Below, one piece after another: positions 18,374 through 23,185 of a stretch of DNA of 23,185 bases (its first letter is position 1; every line of letters starts with the position of its first letter). The translations under genes were made by a program, and so were the position numbers. This stretch comes from Bacteroidales bacterium (lineage in GTDB: Bacteria; Bacteroidota; Bacteroidia; Bacteroidales; Azobacteroidaceae). The stretch spans positions 1 through 23,185 of the forward strand of contig JAJBTS010000198.1 of NCBI GenBank assembly GCA_020860885.1, written 5' to 3'. The notes under the pieces were generated by a model that worked only from the letters and a program-made list of their open reading frames with translations, made no database searches and was not told where the DNA came from.

Positions 18374-19243
18374 TTATGAAAAAAGACCTTTATAGTCCTG
18401 CACAAACTTCTTAAAAGTAATCGCTTCTGTTCCTGTCACTTCTTTAACCGTATCGTAAATCGCGGATGCTTCTCCCCTTGCATAGTGGGCATAATCCTCT
18501 ATCAAACCACCGGCTTGCCATTCGGGGAATCCGGCGGCCTTTAATGCTCCTGCCATTTGTTCATCGGAGACATTGATAAAGGAAACTTTCCTACCTAAAA
18601 CTTCCGAAAATGTTTCCGCTAGTTCATAATGGGTAAGAGATTGCGGGCCGGTGATATTATATATTTTATTTTCGTGCCCTTCTTCTGTCAGGGAAAGCGC
18701 AGCGATTGCAGCGATATCCCTTGTATCTACAACACTTACACTTGCATCGCCAACCGAAGCATAAAATACTCCGTCATTTTTGATGTAATCTTTAAAAGCC
18801 AGAAAGCCCTGCATATATAAGTTGGGGTGCAAAAAAGTATAATCTATTCCGAATTCCTTTATCTGGTTCTCAACTTTTGCATGATAACGCAGAAAACGGA
18901 CGGGAGAATCTACATCTGCCGCGAATTGCGATAATTTGACGATATGCTTCACGCCTGCTTCACGGGCGGCATTCACAAAATTCAGTTGTAATTCTTCGGC
19001 TTGCTCAGATGAGTTAGTGAGAAGAAATGCTTTTTCTATGCCTTTCAATGCTTCGGAGAGGCTTTGCCTGTCGGCTAAATCACCAGTTACGATTTCTACC
19101 TGGGGTATATCCTTCAGGTAATCATGATTACTACCCGAACGAACCAGTGCTCTGAAAGGAACATCCAATTTGGCTATTCGTTCCACTAATTGTTTGCCTA
19201 CATTTCCGGTAGCTCCGGTAATTAAAATCTTCGATTGTGTCAT
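18374..19243 (-). CDS. NmrA-like / QorB-like NAD(P)-binding oxidoreductase
   Basis: A 289-residue atypical short-chain dehydrogenase. The dinucleotide-binding motif GATGNVG is at residues about 9-15, followed by a Rossmann fold (LVRSGSNHDYL; VTGDLADRQSLSEALKGIEKAFLLT) and the family segment IVKLSQFAADVDSPVRFLRYHAKVENQIKEFGIDYTFLHPNLYMQGF. The classical YxxxK is absent, as in NmrA and in QorB quinone reductases. It probably binds NADPH as a sensor or reduces quinones. It follows the AraC gene by 74 bases on the same strand. A minus-strand TAATTTTG -7 box at 19272-19279 suggests its own promoter. Confidence 0.85.
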   Translation of the reverse strand: MTQSKILITGATGNVGKQLVERIAKLDVPFRALVRSGSNHDYLKDIPQVEIVTGDLADRQSLSEALKGIEKAFLLTNSSEQAEELQLNFVNAAREAGVKHIVKLSQFAADVDSPVRFLRYHAKVENQIKEFGIDYTFLHPNLYMQGFLAFKDYIKNDGVFYASVGDASVSVVDTRDIAAIAALSLTEEGHENKIYNITGPQSLTHYELAETFSEVLGRKVSFINVSDEQMAGALKAAGFPEWQAGGLIEDYAHYARGEASAIYDTVKEVTGTEAITFKKFVQDYKGLFS

Positions 19244-19317
19244 AAAATTATCTGTTAATTAATTTATAACACAAAATTAGGGCATACGTTTTGGCTGTAA
19301 TTGTAAGAAAACGAAGC

Positions 19318-20121
19318 TTAATTTACCGGATTGCAGATATCCTCCATAAATTTCAGATACTGTGTGGGTGTCAGATTCATATATTGTTTGAAATCATGGA
19401 TAAGCTGGCTTTGGTCGTAATAGCCGCATTCGGTAATGATTTTAAACCAGTCTATCGGGGAATTACGGGTTACTTTTTCCTGAATAATCCGGAGTGTTTT
19501 TATGAATCGTTTATAGCGGTTGAGCTCTTTGGAAGAATATCCCAACTGTTTTTTGTGATGTATTTGTATAGTTCTTTCTGACAGGTTATTTCTTTCAGCG
19601 ACTGATTTAATCGGGTTTAGTTTTTCATTTTGAGTGGCGGATAACTGTTCAATAATTTCATCACGGTCACGTAAATAGGGTTTGCTGAATTCGAGAATAT
19701 GGTCTGTCATGGCCGTAACATCTTTCATCCGGTTTAATTCACTCCATAGGATAGCGAAACAATCTCCATCCACAAGTTCGTCGGGGTATATAAGTGAGTT
19801 TTCCATTGCGGCAGACTCACCGAAATAACGATAAAAGGCATCTTCTTTTAAGTTCAGTACCAACAGGGCGCTTTCGGGATAAAGAGTGTAATCGAATGCC
19901 TGTTTAACTGGACCGAGAATGATGTATTTACCAGCTTCTATTTCGGTATTTTGCCGGGTTGTAAAAGACACTTTGTTGCCGAAACTAAATACCAGAAGGG
20001 TATGAAAAGAAGGAATAAGGGTTTTCTTTATCGCTTCATCAGATTTATTTTCCGCATAATAAAAATGAGAAAATGTATCCTGAAACTCTTCGGGGATGGG
20101 AATTCTAAAAGTACTATACAT
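19318..20121 (-). CDS. AraC-family transcriptional regulator
   Basis: A 267-residue protein from the start chosen at 20121 (MYSTFRIPIPEEF); an upstream in-frame ATG at 20175 would overlap the HxlR gene and adds 18 residues unlike the family. The N-terminus is an AraC-type sensing domain; the C-terminus has the HTH region (KSVAERNNLSERTIQIHHKKQLGYSSKELNRYKRFIKTLRII and DQSQLIHDFKQYMNLTPTQYLKF). It lies between HxlR and the NmrA-like gene on the same strand, so it may regulate the latter. Confidence 0.8.
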   Translation of the reverse strand: MYSTFRIPIPEEFQDTFSHFYYAENKSDEAIKKTLIPSFHTLLVFSFGNKVSFTTRQNTEIEAGKYIILGPVKQAFDYTLYPESALLVLNLKEDAFYRYFGESAAMENSLIYPDELVDGDCFAILWSELNRMKDVTAMTDHILEFSKPYLRDRDEIIEQLSATQNEKLNPIKSVAERNNLSERTIQIHHKKQLGYSSKELNRYKRFIKTLRIIQEKVTRNSPIDWFKIITECGYYDQSQLIHDFKQYMNLTPTQYLKFMEDICNPVN

Positions 20122-20149
20122 ATCTATCCGGCTATTTTTATTTTCCTTA

Positions 20150-20458
20150 TTAAAAATTCCTATCACTCCAATCAATAATACTTTGAATAATAGGCAGAAC
20201 TTCTTTTCCCTTCTCCGTCAGCCAATACTCCACTTTCGGGGGAATTTCAGGATACGACTTTTTCTCCACCAAACCAAACTCTACTAACGATTTTAATTCC
20301 TGGATCAGCATCTTTTCGCTGATAGAAGGGATCAGACGTTTTAGTTCCCCGTATCTTTTCCTTTCTCCTTTTAAGTTTTCTATTATGAGCAACTTCCAGC
20401 GGCTTCCGATTATATCCATCCCTTTTCTCATGGATGAACATTTTTCATTTTTCTCCAT
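20150..20458 (-). CDS. HxlR-family transcriptional regulator
   Basis: A 102-residue winged-helix repressor. Family hallmarks: an N-terminal cysteine at residue 7 followed by MDIIGSRWKLLIIENLKGERKRYGELKRLIPSISEKMLIQELKSLVEFGLVEKK and VEYWLTEKGKEVLPII. In relatives such as YodB and HypR the corresponding cysteine senses quinones or disulfide stress. It is divergent from the flavoredoxin gene, 130 bases apart, over an operator-like inverted repeat, which is the usual HxlR arrangement. A redox-sensing role is inferred from the family. Confidence 0.9.
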   Translation of the reverse strand: MEKNEKCSSMRKGMDIIGSRWKLLIIENLKGERKRYGELKRLIPSISEKMLIQELKSLVEFGLVEKKSYPEIPPKVEYWLTEKGKEVLPIIQSIIDWSDRNF

Positions 20459-20494
20459 TCATATTTCTATTGACTATCAATAAATCTAACTTAT

Positions 20495-20554
20495 AAGTAT
20501 GTATCCTACAAAAATGTAGGTACTTGACAAATGTAAAGCATATACCTATATTTG
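20495..20554. promoter_or_regulatory. divergent promoters with HxlR-type operator
   Basis: CCTACA (20505-20510) and TGTAGG (20515-20520) form an inverted repeat. Rightward promoter: TTG at 20524-20526, 20 bases, then TATATTTG at 20547-20554. Leftward promoter: on the minus strand TTTTTG lies inside the repeat loop, followed after 20 bases by TAGATTTA. AAGTA (20495-20499) and TACTT (20521-20525) flank the repeat. A repressor bound here would touch both -33 boxes. Confidence 0.65.
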
Positions 20555-20588
20555 CCAAACAAATAAGAATAATAATTAGTTAAGCTGA

Positions 20589-21191
20589 ATGAATAATAAT
20601 AGGGTATCTAAGAAAGATATAGGAGCTATGAGCACTTTATTTCCCGCTCCCATTTTAGTGGTAGGCAGTTACAATGCGGATGGTACTCCGAATATTATGA
20701 CTGTGAGTTTTGCAGGAATTATTTCCATGCAACCACCTACGCTGTATGTGTCGTTGCGAAAAGCAACTCTTACCTATGAAAATGTGGTCAGAGAAGGCGC
20801 TTTTACAGTAAATGTTCCGAATGATAAATACATTAAAGAAACAGACTTCATAGGATTAAACAGTGGTAAGAAAGTCCGCAAATTTGATGTTACAGGTTTA
20901 ATTCCGGTAAAAAGTGAAATTATAAATGCGCCGTATGTCCATGAATTTCCTGTGATATATGAATGCAGGGTTACTCAGTCACTTGAAATAGGCTCTCATA
21001 CGCAATTTATTGCAGAAATACTGAATATAAAAGCAAATGAGAATATACTGGATGAGAAAGGAAAGCCTGATATTGAGAAAATTAGCCCGATAATGATGGG
21101 GAGTTCTCAGAACACCAACTTTTATTATGGTTTGGGTGAAGAACTGGAGAAGGGGTTTGTGTTTAAGAAGAAATTTCTTACCGAGGAATAA
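20589..21191 (+). CDS. flavin reductase family protein (flavoredoxin-like)
   Basis: A 200-residue FMN-binding split-barrel protein: LFPAPILVVGSYNADGTPNIMTVSFAGIISMQPPTLYVSLRKATLTYENVVREGAFTVNVPN is the classical flavin-reductase N-terminal half, and FIGLNSGKKVRKFDVTGL with the later HTQFIAEILNIKAN completes the fold. It would bind FMN and reduce flavin or transfer electrons using NAD(P)H. The gene is divergent from HxlR and has a good promoter match (see 20495-20554). Intact with normal length. The start at 20589 agrees with the family. Confidence 0.9.
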   Translation: MNNNRVSKKDIGAMSTLFPAPILVVGSYNADGTPNIMTVSFAGIISMQPPTLYVSLRKATLTYENVVREGAFTVNVPNDKYIKETDFIGLNSGKKVRKFDVTGLIPVKSEIINAPYVHEFPVIYECRVTQSLEIGSHTQFIAEILNIKANENILDEKGKPDIEKISPIMMGSSQNTNFYYGLGEELEKGFVFKKKFLTEE

Positions 21192-21229
21192 GATTATAAA
21201 TTCAGGCATAATACCTTTGAAATAAAAAT

Positions 21230-21460
21230 TTGTTTTCTAAATTGGTGACATTGCACGCCTACGACCTGACTAAATGCAGCAAAGGATATAATGGAGAACA
21301 TGCCACAAGCGCAAACGAAAGTGGAAATCCAACAATTGAAGATATGCTTTTTGTTGGTGAAAGCATTAGCGTACCCATACCCCGTAAAAGAGAACAGGAA
21401 ATTATTGATCAGGTAAAAGAGGGTTGCAAAGAAATTCTGGCAAACAGATTTAAGTCTTAA
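21230..21460 (+). CDS. unrecognised small protein, possibly a gene remnant
   Basis: A 76-residue frame with TTG as start and a stop codon not far upstream in frame. It has proline, charged and glycine residues in a pattern that looks coding (GNPTIEDMLFVGESISVPIPRKREQEIIDQVKEGCKEILANRF), but I cannot assign a family. It may be the C-terminal end of a larger lost gene, as no ATG is present. A TACCTTTG -7-like box lies at 21212-21219, without a -33 box. Low confidence that it is expressed. Confidence 0.35.
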   Translation: MFSKLVTLHAYDLTKCSKGYNGEHATSANESGNPTIEDMLFVGESISVPIPRKREQEIIDQVKEGCKEILANRFKS

Positions 21461-21495
21461 AACCTGACATCAAAAAACACTTAAGAAATAGCAAT

Positions 21496-21581
21496 GTTTT
21501 CGCCTGTCAATATGTATTGACAGGCGAAAACAATTGTCTTCAGGAAGGTGGTCAATACCTTCCAATAATCAATATATATTG
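21496..21581. repeat. hairpin block downstream of the flavoredoxin region
   Basis: GTTTTCGCCTGTCAATA (21496-21512) and its perfect 17-bp complement (21515-21531) are separated by TG only. GGAAGGT (21543-21549) pairs with ACCTTCC (21557-21563), and CAATATATATTG at 21570-21581 is itself a palindrome. The first may act as a terminator for both directions; there is no long T run. The stretch up to 21685 also holds GGTGGAT near 21624 and ATCCACC near 21669. No gene is visible here. Confidence 0.6.
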
Positions 21582-21685
21582 AGGCGTGAAACTTACATAT
21601 AAAACATTAAGTATAGATCATACGGTGGATATGTGATCTCCTTAATCTTTATATAATAATCATTATTAATCCACCTACTTTTTAT

Positions 21686-22003
21686 TTAATCGTAGTCCAG
21701 ATGCTCTTTCATGCGTTCAATAAACATTTCAATTCCTTCCCGTTTATCAGCAAAAAGATATATAATATTACAATTTCCTTCCGTATTGAAAGTACAAGTT
21801 ATTGTAACCTCTTCTTTATCAAAACGTATTTCCATTGATTTTTCTGTAGCATCTTTCTCGTAATAATCTATTATGCAATGGGGATAAGATTGGTAGATGT
21901 ATTTAATTTCGAAAAGAGTAAGGTTCATCAGGGTGCTTATCTGCTGAAGTAAATAAGCATGATCTTCTAAACTAAAAGCCGTTTGATTATTGTCCATACA
22001 CAC
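21686..22003 (-). CDS. unrecognised small protein
   Basis: A 105-residue, acidic, cysteine-containing protein (DNNQTAFSLEDHAYLLQQISTLMNLTLFEIKYIYQSYPHCIIDYYEKDATEKSMEIRFDKEEVTITCTFNTEGNCNIIYLFADKREGIEMFIERMKEHLDYD) with a helix-strand-strand-helix look. The two ATG codons at the start (MCMDNNQ) make the exact start uncertain. No family is recognised. It stands alone between the hairpin block and the MNT-HEPN gene. Confidence 0.5.
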   Translation of the reverse strand: MCMDNNQTAFSLEDHAYLLQQISTLMNLTLFEIKYIYQSYPHCIIDYYEKDATEKSMEIRFDKEEVTITCTFNTEGNCNIIYLFADKREGIEMFIERMKEHLDYD

Positions 22004-22186
22004 GTTCCTTTTTAACCCGGTCCGTACGGATCAGGCATATTAATAAATCAATTAATTTTATGATTACCTGTAGTTATGTAGGCTTATTTGCTTTGTATAG
22101 GAAAGGAACAAAACAAATAAAAACAGGAACGTAGGGCAAAGATACAACTTCTGTAAAAATGTTAATGGTAATCGGTGGTTTTTTTG

Positions 22187-22194
22187 TAGTTTTG
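22187..22194 (+). promoter_or_regulatory. candidate -7 box of MNT-HEPN gene
   Basis: TAGTTTTG matches TAnnTTTG, 28 bases before ATG 22223. The -33 region has no obvious TTTG at the right spacing. Confidence 0.4.
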
Positions 22195-22222
22195 TACTTT
22201 TAAGATTCTACATATCAAGACA

Positions 22223-22993
22223 ATGAAAAATTCAATTGCATATCTTCCCAAAGACAAACAGGAAGACCTTAATTTCCTGGCTAATGAGGTACTTAAACGA
22301 TTGCCTCAAACGGAGTATATTATTCTGTATGGTAGTTATGCAAGGGATAATTATGTGAGACGTGGAATCAGGGTGGAACCGGATGGCATTCCTACCGTGA
22401 AGATATCCGATTATGATATACTAGTTATTACAAGCGGTATCAATAGTAAGAAGGCAGAAACCGTTCTGGATAATGTAGAAGATATCTTCTTTTCCGGAAA
22501 AGACTTTGACCGTGATACTCCTGTTTCTTTTATCAATGATGATATTAAAAACTTTAACAAGTTTATTGAAGAAGGAAGGTATTTTTATACTCAAATCAAG
22601 GAAGAAGGGATTATTCTTTACAATAGCGGTAAATATAAGTTAGCAAGACGAAGGAAACTCAATTTCGATGAGATAAAAGAACAGGCACAGGAGTATTTTG
22701 ATGAAAAGTTTGAAAAAGCTGGTTATTTTCTTGATCATGCATACTTTGATTATGAAAAGGGCAGATATAATATGTCTTCTTTCGATTTACACCAAGCTTG
22801 CGAAAATTATTATTATGCAATAAGATTGAGTTTTACCCTTCGGAACAACAAACAGCATAATCTTTCTAAGCTTTCTGGTTCAGTTAAAAAATATTCGGAA
22901 GATCTTAAAACTGTTTTCCCACAGGATACCCCGGAAGAAAAACGACTCTTTGCTCTTCTAAAAGCTGCTTATGTGGATGCAAGGTATATATAA
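22223..22993 (+). CDS. nucleotidyltransferase-HEPN fusion protein, C-terminus frameshifted
   Basis: A 256-residue protein. The N-terminal domain (residues about 1-120) is a minimal nucleotidyltransferase: ILYGSYARDNYVR (GSYAR motif) and SDYDILVI with the paired acidic residues. The C-terminal half is HEPN-like helices (AYFDYEKGRYNMSSFDLHQACENYYYAIRLSFT), with LRNNKQHNLSKL giving an R-x4-H pattern as in HEPN RNases. In related pairs, MNT proteins AMPylate HEPN toxins; whether the fusion is a toxin-antitoxin is inferred. The frame ends after ARYI at a TA-repeat; 42 residues of homologous tail follow in another frame (22992-23120). Confidence 0.75.
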   Translation: MKNSIAYLPKDKQEDLNFLANEVLKRLPQTEYIILYGSYARDNYVRRGIRVEPDGIPTVKISDYDILVITSGINSKKAETVLDNVEDIFFSGKDFDRDTPVSFINDDIKNFNKFIEEGRYFYTQIKEEGIILYNSGKYKLARRRKLNFDEIKEQAQEYFDEKFEKAGYFLDHAYFDYEKGRYNMSSFDLHQACENYYYAIRLSFTLRNNKQHNLSKLSGSVKKYSEDLKTVFPQDTPEEKRLFALLKAAYVDARYI

Positions 22994-23120
22994 TCCGCAT
23001 TTTGTAGTCACAAAAGAAGATATCGATGTACTGATTCCAAAAGTGGAATTATTGAAGGATATAACGGAGAGGATTTGTGGGGAGAGGATTGATAGTTACG
23101 GCGAGATGGGAATAAAATAA
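22992..23120 (+). pseudogene. displaced C-terminal tail of the MNT-HEPN gene
   Basis: Reads NPHFVVTKEDIDVLIPKVELLKDITERICGERIDSYGEMGIK to TAA at 23118-23120. It continues the HEPN helical domain of the gene at 22223 but is off by one frame at the TATATATA run at 22985-22992. Together the protein would be about 300 residues, the usual size of such fusions. The final 65 bases of the window hold nothing recognisable. Confidence 0.6.
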
Positions 23121-23185
23121 CATGGATATATAAATTAAAATATTTGAAAAACTATCGACCAATAATGCCTTTAGCTATATTAATA

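Noticed and set aside
22002..22132. Eight-base inverted repeat ACGTTCCT/AGGAACGT far apart upstream of the MNT-HEPN gene
   Set aside because: Too short for a span of over 110 bases to be distinguished from chance.

Overview
The window looks like Bacteroidales chromosome (Bacteroides, Parabacteroides or Dysgonomonas type). The evidence is the recurrent TAnnTTTG promoter -7 boxes, a BfmA/BtgA-type mobilization protein, an RteC-like protein, a DUF3876-like protein and Bacteroides-type tyrosine integrases. No species call is possible from sequence reading alone.

Region 1 (1-12239): the 3' part of a tRNA-Phe gene (anticodon GAA) is followed by an integrated mobilizable element of about 12.2 kb. 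A near-perfect 23-bp direct repeat, the tRNA 3' end, bounds it at 35-57 and 12217-12239. From left to right it carries an integrase with damaged catalytic motifs, a leftward operon of two MerR/excisionase-type proteins around a DUF3876-like protein, a leftward mobilization operon (BfmA-like protein, HUH relaxase, GNAT-like protein), a hairpin-rich 300-bp gap that is the best oriT candidate, a further excisionase-like gene and a frameshifted RteC-like gene. The cargo is a leftward oxidoreductase operon (carboxymuconolactone-decarboxylase-like protein, SDR, three aldo/keto reductases) divergent from an AraC-family regulator. The SDR (in-frame TGA), one AKR (frameshift) and the RteC-like gene are broken, so the element looks as if it is decaying in place.

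Region 2 (12240-16476): a second, older insertion at the same tRNA appears to lie here. It starts with a tRNA-type terminator, a GC-rich inverted repeat and the first third of another integrase, fused by deletion to the end of a cupin gene. Its cargo resembles that of region 1: an AraC regulator, an alpha/beta hydrolase with a nonsense codon and an internal deletion, an internally deleted Tat-type AKR, and an intact Tat-type AKR. No right-hand attachment repeat was found.

Region 3 (16477-23185): ordinary-looking chromosome with a redox theme. It holds a PchR-like AraC regulator divergent from a small four-helix membrane protein, a deleted GNAT remnant, an NmrA/QorB-like NAD(P)-binding protein, an AraC regulator, and an HxlR repressor divergent from a flavoredoxin-type flavin reductase, with an operator-like inverted repeat over both -33 regions. 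It ends with two unrecognised small genes, a hairpin-rich gap and an MNT-HEPN fusion gene frameshifted at a TA repeat.

Main themes: serial insertion of two elements with related oxidoreductase cargo at one tRNA, an integrase that appears to have lost its catalytic residues, and at least four genes scarred by internal deletions rather than by insertion sequences. All functional calls come from motif recognition by eye; no database search was run.
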